The position numbers were made by a program, and so were the translations under genes. 64,000 nucleotides of DNA from Sipunculus nudus (taxonomy: Eukaryota; Annelida; Sipuncula; Golfingiida; Sipunculidae), in assembly GCA_026874595.1 (NCBI GenBank), contig CM049309.1, positions 26,415,033 through 26,479,032 on the forward strand, read 5' to 3'. The notes below the pieces were generated by a model. It was not told the DNA's origin. It saw only the letters and a list, made by a program, of their open reading frames with translations, and did not search any database. Positions 47,528 to 57,816 of the stretch are shown piece by piece. How positions within the stretch are numbered: the stretch's first letter is position 1; every line of letters begins with the position of its first letter.

Positions 47528-48931
47528 TTGTATCCCAGACAAAGTTGGGATACTATGGTTTCAGCACGTTCGCGCCACAGAGATTTCTTTTGGACATGAT
47601 AACGAAAAAAAAAAATTTCACTGATCTTTACCAAACTTGATATGTCCATAGATATGGGTGAGAGGATGCCAATTTAAATGGGGTCATGATCTTTACTAGG
47701 AGAATGACCTTTACCTTGAATAGGGCCATTTTGGGGAAAATCACAAAAATTCTTATATATCTCAAGAAATCTTGCATGAATTGATCCAAAAATCAAGTTG
47801 ACCGAAGATCTTGGATAGTTCTTGGATAGTGTCATGTAACGGAAACTGGTCGCCCCACCTATCATCGTTTTCTTGTGAGCATTATCGGTAAAAACTAAAG
47901 GACAGATGTCTTTCATTTTATTCATATACATAGACATGGGTCATGGGATTATGATATTTAAATTGGGGTCATGACCTTTCCTATCAGAAAGCCTTGACCT
48001 TGAATATTGCCATATATGGTGAAAATCACACAAAATCATATATATCCTAGTAAGGGATGCATGGATTGGTCCAAAAATCAAGTTGACCGAAGATCTTGGA
48101 TAGTTCTTGGATAGTGTCATGTAACGGAAACTGGTCGCCCCACCTATCATCGTTTTCTTGTGAGCATTATCAGTAATAACTAAAGGACAGATGTCTTTCA
48201 TTTTGTTCATATACATAGACATGGGTCATGGGATTATGATATTTAAATTGGGGTCATGACCTTTCCTATAAGAAAGCCTTGACCTTGAATATTGCCATAT
48301 ATGGTGAAAATCACACAAAATCATATATATCCTAATAAGGGATGCATGGATTGGTCCAAAGATCATCCATTTTAACCAAAGATCTTGGGTAACTTCTGCA
48401 GAAGACAGGTGGCACCACCTTCCGTTCTTTTCATGTTTGGCCCTTTTAAAACCCCATCATTGCCACTTGACAGTACTGTGAGCATTAAACATCCAAAACT
48501 AATGGACAGATTGGGCTGAAATTGTGAATGTCCATAGATCTTGGATATCTCAATCTCATGTTCAAGACTGGTGGGGCTATATGCAATCATTTTTGTTGCT
48601 CATATCTGAGGAATCATTCAATGTGTTGGTGTGCAATTTGGCATGTACATCCATCTTGGAAAGTTTTCTCATCAACCAGACAGATGGCGCCACCTACCTT
48701 ACCATTTTTATAGTAAAAACAAATCCCCTTTTCTCAAGAGTGATTCACCTTGTTTTGCCCCCCATATTTGTGAAAATATTGTTTCTCAAGTTGATAGATG
48801 GCAAAAACCATGGTAGCTTGCCAAGTGTCAGTATATGCTGCTGAAGATTGTGACCTTTTCTTAAAGGGTGGGGGGGGGGGGGGGGGAATTAATTGTCTGG
48901 GGGATACTATGGCACCACGGAGTGTCTAGTT
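47528..48931 (+). mobile_element. Family C element, copy 2
   Basis: The head is GTATCCCAGAC-AAA-GTTGGGATAC. Monomers contain GGGGTCATGACCTTTCC, and a tandem pair of period ~288 bp at 47809/48097 carries the altered palindrome GGTCGCCCCACC. The tail has a long G-run (48867-48886), GTCTGGGGGATAC (inverted copy of the head), TATGGCACCACGGAGTGTCTAG, then TTGATT. Comparison with 36318-36335 (GGTTCATTGATG) shows the empty site. Confidence 0.8.
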
Positions 48932-49150
48932 GATTTTTGGTAGAGTCATAGATAGCTGAAGTTGGTCTTGTGGCCATTAGTAAGCCTATTTCAAGCTGAG
49001 GGCTTCAAAAGTCTTCTTCTTCTTCAAAACTGTTGTTTCAACTTCTGTGACATTGCCCAAAAATGATTCTTAGGAGGCCTTTGTTCAAGTTAACTGATAT
49101 GAGTTTTGGCAGAATATTTGGACATTTAACAATGAAAGGACTGCATCTTT

Positions 49151-50168
49151 TATTATGCCCCCGCCACAAAGTGGCCAGGGCATATAGTTTTACCCATGTC
49201 CGTCATTCCGTCCTTCCGTCCTTCCGTCCTTCTGTCATTCTGAAATCAAACAGTTGTACAGACTTTTTTTCGCAATGCCTGCAGATATTGGCCTGATTTT
49301 TGGTGTGTTGGCAGATAATGACCAGTTACAGATCGAGTTCGCGTTTCGTCCCAGTTGACCTCTTTTTGACTGTTTTACGGCTCCTAAACTTAGAAAATTT
49401 CATGAAAAATAGAAATTTTCATGACAAATACACATATACAGACTTTTTTTGGCAATGCCTGCAGATATTGGCCTGATTTTTTGTGTATGGGCAGATAATG
49501 ACCAGTTACAGATCGAGTTCACGTTTCGTCCCGGTTGACCTACTTTTGAACATTTTACGGCTCCTGAACATAGAAAATTTCATGAAAAATATGAAATTTC
49601 ATGACAAATACACATGTACAGACTTTTTTTCGCAATGCCTGCAGATATTGGCCTGATTTTTGGTGTGTTGGCAGATATTGACCAGTTACAGATCAAGTTT
49701 TGCGTTTTGTCCCAGTTGACCTACTTTTGACCATTTGACTGCTCCTGAACATAGAAAGTTTCATGAAAAATAGAAATTTTCATAACAAATGCATATGTAC
49801 TGACTTTTTTTCCTCAATGCCTGCAGATACCACCCTGATTTTTTTATGTGTGGGCAGATAATGACAGTTACAGATCGAGTTCGCGTTTCGTCATTGTTTT
49901 ACGGCTCCTAAACATAGAAAATTTCATGAGAGACAGAAATTTTTATGGAAAATGCACATGTATGGATTTTTTTCACAATGCCTGCATATACTGGCATGAT
50001 TTTTGGTGTGTTGCTTGATAAAGGCTGTTACAGATCGAGTTTGCATTTTGCCCTTGTTGACCTACTTTTGACCATACGACACCTCCTGAACTTAAACAAT
50101 TTTTCAAAATTTTACAAATGTTTCTAATTTGCCCCAGGTGGGGGCATTCGAGTCGTTCTTACACATCT
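49151..50168 (+). mobile_element. Family D element, copy 2
   Basis: The head ATGCCCCCGCCAC-AAA-GTGGCCAGGGCAT is followed by repeated CCGTCCTTCCGTCC and about five ~180-bp monomers. The tail has GGTGGGGGCATTCGAGTCG, a decayed hairpin, and ACATCTAG followed by TTATT. Family B sequence flanks both sides, with the empty site visible at 36530-36545. Confidence 0.8.
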
Positions 50169-51060
50169 AGTTATTCTAAACATTTTAATAAAAAAACCTT
50201 ATATGTCAGCTTGAAAAAAAGCATTATAGCCAAATCCGTTCATTGTGTGTAAACAGATTTACCAACAGGCCAAGATTGTATCTGTATCTATTAATAGCTT
50301 GGCAGACTGCCAACTGTTTCAGATTTTGCTACAGGCCAAGTTTCAATCTGTTTCTATTTGAATCTTAAGCAGACTGCCAACTGTGTCAGATTAGGCAACA
50401 GGTAAAAAGTTCAGTCAGTTCAGCCAAGTGTAGGTCAAGAGTTCATTTGGTGCAATAGCTGCACCTGGCAATTTGTTCTTGTTCACTTGGGGCAACTGCC
50501 TGCCTCAGCTGAGCTTGGTCAGCCTAGTGCACCTAACTCAAGAGAAGTTTGATGTATCTGACTGAAATTTTGGCTTTTCCCTGAATCTTTGATGGCTTTC
50601 TCTTACACAAGACTGGTCATCCACATACAATGATTTTTGTGTAGTGTATGTGCTTGCTTATTTCTCAGGAGGGATTTGATATATCAGCCTGAAACTGTGA
50701 ATATCTATATTTTTCAAATAGCTTAGTCATATACAACATTACTAGACTGGTGGTGCCCTCTAGAAGAAATTTTCTTCACAGTGTATGCTCATGCTTATTT
50801 CTCAGGAGTGATCTGGTACACAAGACTGGTCATCCGCATACAATGATTTTTGTGTAGTGTATGTACTTGCTTATTACTCAGGAGGGATTTGATATATCAG
50901 CCTGAAATTGTGAATATCTATACTTTTCAAATAGCTTAGTCATATACAACATTACTAGACTGGTGGTGCCCTCTAGAATAATTTTCTGCACAGTGTATAC
51001 TCATGCTTATTTCTCAGGAGTGATCTGGTACATCTGCCTGAAATTACTGTTAAATCTGTT

Positions 51061-51404
51061 GCAGGGCCCACCTCTTTAAAAAGATGTTTTAATGAATTTA
51101 TGCCAAACTTTTCATGCTAAACCATATATGGTTACCTACCAACAAGGGAAGAACATTATTTATTACGAGGTCACATGGTCAAAGATCAAAATAATAGGAC
51201 TCTCTTCTTCAGCAAGCTTCTGGATACATTGAAGCCAAACTCTCCATCTTTCAAATTTGGCTCCCATACAAATAGGGGAAGAACCCTATTGATTTTTAAG
51301 TTACAAGGTCAATGGTCATGGTTACAGGACCCACCTTTTTTAAAAAGCTCATAGGAATATCCTTATACACAAATGCAGCTGAGCATTAAGACCCATGGGT
51401 TCAG
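51061..51404 (+). repeat. Repeat unit related to 9741-10640, ending in a family A/F-type tail
   Basis: GGCCCACC, CCAAACTTTTCATGC, ACCTACCAACAAGGGAAGAAC and GAGGTCACATGGTCAAAGATC follow the order of the 9.8-10.6 kb repeat. The end CAGCTGAGCATTAAGACCCA then TGGGTTC (51377-51404) is a transposon-type tail touching the exon 5 array. Confidence 0.55.
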
Positions 51405-51407
51405 GGT

Positions 51408-52469
51408 TGATTACCCTACATGTTTCAGTGACACAGTTGTCTGAGTATGTTTCACAGGTTGACAGGGATCCTGACATTGTGGAGGCCATAGATGATGATT
51501 TTATTTTTGATTACCCTGCCTGTTTCAGTGACACAGTTGTCTGAGTATGTTACACAGGTTGACTGGGATCCTGACATTGTGGAGGCCATGGATGACGATT
51601 TTATTTTTGATTACTCTGCCTGTTTCAGTGACACAGTTGTCTGAGTATGTTCACAGGTTGACAGGGATCCTGACACTGTGGAGGCCATGGATGATGATTT
51701 TACTTTTGATTACCCTGCCTGTTTCAGTGACACAGTTGTCTGAGTATGTTACACAGGTTGACAGGGATCCTGACATTGTGGAGGCCATGGATGATGATTT
51801 TACTTTTGATTACCCTGCCTGTTTCAGTGAAACAGTTGTCTGAGTATGTTACACAGGTTGACAGGGATCCTGACATTGTGGAGGCCATGGATGATGATTT
51901 TATTTTTGATTACCCTGCCTGTTTCAGTGACACAGTTGTCTGAGTATGTTACACAGGTTGACAGGGATCCTGACATTGTGGAAGCCATGGATGATGATTT
52001 TATTTTTTGATTACCCTGCCTGTTTCAGTGAAACAGTTGTCTGAGTATGTTACCCAGGTTGACAGGGATCCTGACATTGTGGAGGCCATGGATGATGATT
52101 TTATTTTTGATTACCCTGCCTGTTTCAGTAACACAGTTGTCTGAGTATGTTACACAGGTTGACAGGGATCCTGACATTGTGGAAGCCATGGATGATGATT
52201 TTATTTTTTGATTACCCTGCCTGTTTCAGTGACACAGTTGTCTGAGTATGTTACACAGGTTGACAGGGATCCTGACATTGTGGAAGCCATGGATGATGAT
52301 TTTATTTTTTGATTACCCTGCCTGTTTCAGTGACACAGTTGTCTGAGTATGTTACACAGGTTGACTGGGATCTTGACATTGTGGAGGCCATGGATGATGA
52401 TTTTATTTTTGATTACCCTGCCTGTTTTAGTGACACAGTTGTCTGAATGTGTTACATATTGTATTGTAG
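51408..52469 (+). repeat. 100-bp minisatellite seeded on the LTV1 exon 5 acceptor, about 10 units
   Basis: Each unit contains TTACCCTGCCTGTTTCAGTG, GACACAGTTGTCTGAGTATG, TTACACAG and ~50 nt of exon-5-like coding sequence (GTTGACAGGGATCCTGACAT, GTGGAGGCCATGGATGATGA, TTTTATTTTTGA). GTTGAC recurs about every 100 bp from 51458 to 52360. Relative to the real exon, units lack 18 nt holding the native GTAG acceptor but keep two AG sites. The period is not a multiple of three, and TGA appears shortly into the next unit, so decoy exons would break the frame. Confidence 0.95.
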
Positions 52470-52644
52470 GCCCACAGGTTGACTGGGATCCTGACATTGT
52501 GGAGGCCATGGATGATGACTTTGATTTTGATGACCCCAACAATCAATTAGACGATGATTTTATGGCTCTAGCCAATGCTGATGAGTTACATATTCCAGAA
52601 CCAGGGATCAATGATCAAAAAGAGTTCCTCATGGATAGATTACG
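52470..52644 (+). CDS. LTV1: LTV1 ribosome biogenesis factor, coding exon 5
   Basis: The 175-nt exon enters in phase 1 (joining G from exon 4 to give GPQVDW) and leaves in phase 2. DPDIVEAMDDDFDFDDP, then NNQLDDDFMALAN, match the acidic block of human LTV1 (DPDIVAALDDDFDFDDP, then DNLLEDDFILQAN, recalled). The end, KEFLMDRLR, is not in the human protein as I recall it. The acceptor is TATTGTAG before 52470 and the donor is ACG|GTAAAA after 52644. A second, in-frame acceptor TGTTTTAG ends at 52430 and would add 13 residues. The first half of the exon is the source or product of the upstream 100-bp array. No later LTV1 exon is recognised in the window. Confidence 0.95.
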
Positions 52645-53860
52645 GTAAAAAAATCTTAAAGTTCAATGTATTTAGCTGAATGTAAGTCATCTTAGCTATA
52701 ATGATAGTCTGTTGTTGGTTATCTGCCTGGCCAGACATCCATTAAGAGGGCATGCTTTGTTCATATTTGGCATAAGTATTCTTATGTATGTATCCTATGA
52801 ACCTGCCAGAAATTGTATCGAAATTGCATAATTTGTAGAAGTTATGGGCCTGATCATAATGTATATTGTCAACATATCAGGAAAGATATTTAGCCACTTT
52901 ACATGGTAACTGTTGAAGCTGGAAAGCCTTTTTCAAGCATATAACTGTATCATGGTAGTGGCGAGATTGTACAAATGCAGGTTCACATCACAGGCCAGAA
53001 GCTTAAAACGGTAAGTATGAGTTGGATAAATATGGTCAGTATTTCACTGTTGATTGCAATAAAAAAAAATCACTGAAGTTTAAGATGATAAATCATAAAT
53101 AAAAAAGCTTGTTTAGGTATTTGTCAGGGTTGAAAGACTATCATGTATTAAAATTGCAATTTAAAATATAGGTTTTTAAAATGAAAGGTATGAATAACAG
53201 AATGTTGCTTTTATAGTTATTACAATTGTAGCATTATCATCCAGTGAAATATTCCAATTCCCCCCATTTTCCAAGAGCTTCCCAGTTTTAATTCCAAATT
53301 CCTGCCCTCCCTGGCCTCACAAATTTAAATGTTAATACTCCAAGCAATTGTTTATCTCTTAAAGTTCATAACTAGACAAATACAGATCAATACTTGTTAC
53401 ATAGTGCAAATGAGCCCTCATGTATGCATGCATTACATTTCTTAGCCTGTGCATTCCATATGGTTTGGCAGGAAAAGGTTACTGCCAACACCTGTATTCA
53501 CTGATTTGGCCCGTACTCCTGTTGATAGAATTGATGAATGTTTTGAATATACAAGCCAGTCTGCCTGTCTGATTAGTAAATCACAAAATCAAGGGTTAAG
53601 ATAATATAAGGCTTAAAAATATAAGAAATATAGGAAAGATTTAACAGAAAAATAACCACTGTCTTCTTCAATTGAATGTGTAAACAACATAAACCAAAGT
53701 TTTCTCCCTTATTAGTATTACTGAACGGTAATTTCTGTGGTGTGTCCCAGTTAAAAAAATCTGTAGCATGCTTCTATATTATATGTATTATTACACTTTC
53801 GGCAATATGTGTTGGGGTAACAACTAGCTTTATTTCAACGCCTTGTCCTGTACATAGCCT
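52645..53860 (+). other. Start of LTV1 intron 5; decayed family A copy then unassigned
   Basis: TTAGCTGAATGTAAGTCATC then TTAGCTATAATG at 52669 is a decayed family A head, with body remnants to about 52960. From there to 53860 nothing is recognised; a CAG|GTTCACATC...ACG|GTAAGTATG pair near 52984-53016 looks like a short exon but its peptide matches nothing I know. Confidence 0.4.
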
Positions 53861-54300
53861 ATAAATGAGTGCATGGGAGCAAGAATCCAAAATTCAGCAT
53901 ACATGATGTCCCCAAAATCTCCTACCATACCCATCATAATGCAAATTGTAAAAAAAAATCAGGAAATATATTTACTCACTTAACATCAGAAATGTTGAAG
54001 CTAGAGACTTTTTTTTTTCAGGGATATAACTTGATTTCATCAAGGTTCAATTGTATACCAAAAATTACATCTGAATTTTGCAAACTTATTAGTATAAATA
54101 TAAAATCAGTACCTTAAATTTTGGCCTTGGCATGTTCAAATTACATCTGAATTTTGCCAACTTATTAGTATAAATATAAAATCAGTACCTTAAATTTTGG
54201 CCTTGGCATGCCTTGGCTTGCTCCTGTAAGCACTGTTGATTTAATTTTTATTTCATGCCTGCATACGGATTTCAGCTTCAAAATTTTGAAATTTGAAAGG
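53861..54300 (+). mobile_element. Family A body fragment with a 76-bp tandem duplication
   Basis: CAAAATTCAGCATACATGATGT through GCACTGTTGATTTAATTTTT follows the family A body. AAATTACATCTGAATTTTG to CCTTGGCATG occurs twice in a row (about 54060-54211). No head hairpin. Confidence 0.6.
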
Positions 54301-54479
54301 ATTTGGCCGTGCTCTCTACATAGCGCGTGACCTCCTGGTGACCTTCCACTCACACTGTGAGAAATAGCAGAATTCTTCAGGATTGGCAAGGTGCCAAACA
54401 CCCAGGCAGTTTGCGCTGGATAAAGTAAAATCTGATTGGCTCTGTGTTTCAACAAATCTGCAGAATGGTAGAAGAAATC
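54301..54479. other. Unassigned intron 5 sequence
   Basis: No feature recognised immediately upstream of the helicase-like fragment. Confidence 0.3.
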
Positions 54480-54800
54480 TAATTGGCTTAGCATGTTAAA
54501 AAACTTGGCTGTGCCTGTGGCGAGCTCGTGTAGCACAGCAACAGAGGAAATATGCAGACAGTGGGGGATATTTGACCTCAGGCCACACCAGCAAGTCAGT
54601 ATAGAGACTGTGTTGAAAGTTGACTATTGCATCGTGTGTATTCCAACAGGGGGTTGGAAAAAGTCTGTGCCACCAAGCGCTTTCCACCGCTGTGCAAAGT
54701 GTCCGGTACCTTGAAGAACATCTGCTGGTGCTGGTGATACCTTCAGTGTGATTGGTTAAATATTGTGCAGGGGAATTCCACAGAGACAGCACCGCTTGGT
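54480..54800 (+). pseudogene. Degenerate RecQ-like DNA helicase fragment (Q-motif and Walker A region)
   Basis: The first frame reads EEICRQWGIFDLRPHQ, resembling the RecQ motif 0 (F-x-LRPxQ). It continues to CIVCIPTGGWKKSV, where PTGGGKS is expected at the ATP-binding Walker A motif. The lysine is displaced, as if one base had been inserted in the A-run near 54660. In the next frame, LCHQALSTAVQSVRYLEEHL then LVLVIPSV fits the segment that follows Walker A in RecQ proteins. After that similarity is weak and stops intervene. Length is about 100 residues against 400 or more for a helicase core. It is probably a relic of a helicase-bearing repeat or a gene fragment. It is sense in LTV1 intron 5, but cannot be an LTV1 exon. 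Confidence 0.5.
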
Positions 54801-55730
54801 GGGCAAACCTTACTGGCAACAGCGGTTTAATGCAGCGCTGTTGAGTGCCTGGATAAGGTCCCTGACCTCGTTCACCTCCGTGTGTTCCACACACGGAGAA
54901 GTTCATGTCTGCCACATACGGATCCAAACTGACTCAATTAGTGAGCCTAATTGACTCAATAATTGGCTCGTTTCTACTGTTAGAACAAAACTCATCACTG
55001 GATTTCACGCCTAATGGACCAGGGTGCTGTGTACACGAGCCTGACGACTGACATCAAAGGACAATATACTGGTCAGATTCATCAAGTCAGAAAATACGTC
55101 AGTATCCTTGTTTGTGTCGGGAAATGTCATGTCGGAGTTGGAATCCAAGGCCATCGGTTTTTCAAGGCTAATTTCTATGGTTTCCGTTTGTTTTTTACAA
55201 AATACAGTCAGATTGCAAGGTTTTCAGATTGTTAAGGGTCGGAATGTCAAGTTGTGCCTGTATATTTAGTCATGTCAAGGCATTAACACGTAGGTATAAC
55301 TGGGCTGATCGCTCAGACCGTTCTGACTTCTTCAATCAAATCAGAAACAGTAAACTGGTCGATGTTATATTTTATGGTCCCCTAGCCAAAAAAGGGTAGG
55401 GTAGCAGATGCCAGTATTTGTTTAATTTTGATTACATACATTAACTACTTCATTTAATTTATTTTATTTATCATCATTCGTGTTTATAATGTCACGGACT
55501 AGCAAACCTGCTGGATTTACTTTAATGGCTCAAGTTGGGATCTGGCCATGGGCCGGGAAGTCCAGGTGCGGCTTTAATGGGGGTTTTTCCAGAATTTGCT
55601 TTTCTAAGCGCATCATGGAACGGGAAAGTCTGGGTGTGGCTTATAATAGACATGCGGCTTTAGATAAAGAATCTACAGTATCCATGCTTAAAGCGAGGCA
55701 TACTCTGCATCTCTTGGATGGCTTCAGCTA
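54801..55730. other. Unassigned intron 5 sequence
   Basis: More GC-rich than most of the window up to about 55250. Short frames (for instance 55014-55235 and 55480-55731 on +) have no features I recognise. The part to 55000 may belong to the same relic as the helicase fragment. Confidence 0.35.
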
Positions 55731-57760
55731 GATCTAACTGTCCAACCCCCCTTCTGTAGTAGTTGTTTTGGCCAAAAACATAACAATAAACAATAATTTA
55801 AAAAAAAATTGTTTTATGATATCAACTTTAAAAAAATATGGAAAAGGAATTTTATAGTTAATGAGTAACAGGGAATTACCTTGCAATTACTGATGTTTTA
55901 TCTTCCATGGATGGCCAAAAATGTATTCCAAATGACACCATGGAGTCACCATTGGCTTTTTTTTTCATTTTAATCATAAAAATAAATAATTGTATCCCAA
56001 GACAAAGTTGGGTTAATATGGTTTAAGCACGTCACGCTGCAGCCGCGGAGATTTCGTTTGGACTCGATAACTTAAAAAATGTATTACAGATCTTTACCAA
56101 ACTTGACATGTGCATAGAAACGGGTGAGAGTACAAAACCTCTTTAAAATGGGGTCATAACCTTTTCTAGGAGAGTGACCTTGACCTTGAATAGGGCCATT
56201 TTGGGGAAAATCACACAAATACTTAAATATCTCAAGACATTTGGCATGGATTGATCCAAAAATCAACTTGACAGAAGATCTTGGATAAGTTTTTCATTTA
56301 CTGGAAACTGGTGGTGCCACCTGTTATCCTTTTATGGTTTTCGTGCCGTTTAATACCCCCATCATTGCCACTTAACAGTACTGTGAGCATTATAAGTCAA
56401 AAACTTATGGACAGATTTCTTTCATATTATGCATATACATAGACATGGGTTGTGGGATGATGTATATTTAAATTGGGGTCCTGACCTTTCCTATGAGAGT
56501 GGCCTTGTCCTTGTATATTGCCATAGATGGTGAAAATCACACAAAATCATAAATATCTCAATAAGGGATGCATGGATTGGTCCAAAAATCAAATTGATCC
56601 AAGATCTTGGATAGCTTTGTCTTCTGCGAAAGACAGGTGGCGCCACCTTCTGTCCTTTTCTTGTTTTTCGAGCCTTTTAATTACCCATCATTTCCACTTG
56701 ACAGTACTGTGAGCATTATAAGTCTAAAACTAATGGACAGATTGGGTTGAAATTGTGCATGTGCATTGATGTAAGCTACCACTATCTTGTATTAAAAACT
56801 GGTGGCACTATCTGCAATCATAATTGTGTGGCGTCCATCCATACATTTGCTTTCGGTGGAAATTGCTCAAATCTCCGAAGTGGTTCAAGGTGTCGGTCTG
56901 AAATTTGGCAAGCCCATCCATCTTGGAAAGTTTTCTCATAAACAAGACAGGTGGCGCCACCTACCTTCCCTTTTTATGGAATAAATTAATGCCCTTTTCT
57001 GATGAGTGATTTGCCCTATTGGCCTAAAATTGTGAATATCCATAGATCTTGGACTCCTCCATCTTCTACCCAAGACTGGTGGTGCCATCTGCAATCGTTT
57101 TGGCATGGCGTCCATCTGTTCATGTGCTTTGGGTGAAAATTGCTCATATCTCTGGAATGGGTCATTGTATTAGATCTGAAATTTGGCTTGTCCATCCATC
57201 TGGGAAAGATTTCTCATAAACCAAACATAGGGCCACTTACCTTCCTGTTTTTGTAGAATAAATTAATGCTCTTTTCTGAGTAGTGTTGGCCATAGTGGCC
57301 TGAAAATGTGCTTATCCATAGATCTTGGACACCTCCATCTTGCACTGAAGACTGGTGGCGGCATCTGCAATCATTTAGGCTTGGTGTCCACCTGTACATG
57401 TGCTTTGGGTGAAAATTGCTCATATCTCCAGATTGGTTCAAGGTATTTGTCTGAAATTTGGCATGTCCATCCATCTTTGAAAGTTTTCTCATATACCAGA
57501 CAGGTGGCACCACTCACCTTCCCATTTCTGTAAAATAAATTAATGCTCTTTTCTCATGAGAGATTAAACATATTTGCCCCCATATTTGGTGAAAAATATT
57601 GTTTCTCAAGTTGATAGATGGCAGAAACCATGGTCACTTGCCAAGTGTCAGTATATGCTGCTGAAGATGGGGGGGGGGGGTTATTTGTAGGGGGATACTA
57701 TGGCATCATATCTAGTTAAATAACATTTTTGTTTACTATTAGGGATTCAGACCTGCCAAC
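55731..57760 (+). mobile_element. Family A fragment split by a family C element
   Basis: CATAACAATAAACAATAATTT, AATGAGTAACAGGGAATTAC and CACCATGGAGTCACC at 55770-55960 follow family A (compare 6910-7110). After the family C insertion, TTTACTATTAGGGATTCAG at 57735 resumes it (compare TTACTAATCATTAGGGATCA at 7157). The element is otherwise truncated. Confidence 0.6.
55989..57715 (+). mobile_element. Family C element, copy 3
   Basis: The head GTATCCCAAGACAAAGTTGG is followed by CACGCTGCAGCCGCGG. Monomers with GGGGTCATAACCTTTTC, CTAATGGACAGATTGGGTTG and GGTGGCGCCACC (56638, 56950) follow. The tail has a G-run at 57668-57677, GGGGGATACTATGGCATC and ATATCTAG followed by TTAAA. Confidence 0.75.
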
Positions 57761-57816
57761 CGTTAGGATAAAATCATAATTGTTATGAATTGATCCCTTT
57801 CAATACGATAGTATGA

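Larger units (their letters stand above)
46501..51060 (+). mobile_element. Family B element, copy 4, split by family C and family D elements
   Basis: The head is decayed (ATGTAATCTTACGCGATGGTG). ACTATCTCGAAAATGGCAGG and GTGGCGCCACCTACAT follow in family order up to 47527. The body continues at 48932 (AGCTGAAGTTGGTCTTGTGG) and again at 50168 (CAGATTTACCAACAGGCC). This order equals the right part of copy 3 at 36330-37450. Near 50580-51050 a ~235-bp segment with CTCAGGAGGGATTTGATATA is duplicated. Confidence 0.6.

Noticed and set aside
52960-53016. Possible next LTV1 exon (CAG|GTTCAC...ACG|GTAAGT)
   Set aside because: The peptide is short, does not resemble LTV1 after the acidic block, and the phase-2 join from exon 5 gives no recognisable continuation.
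54496-54927. A 143-codon - strand frame
   Set aside because: It overlaps the + strand RecQ-like relic, whose motifs are recognisable, and has no features of its own.
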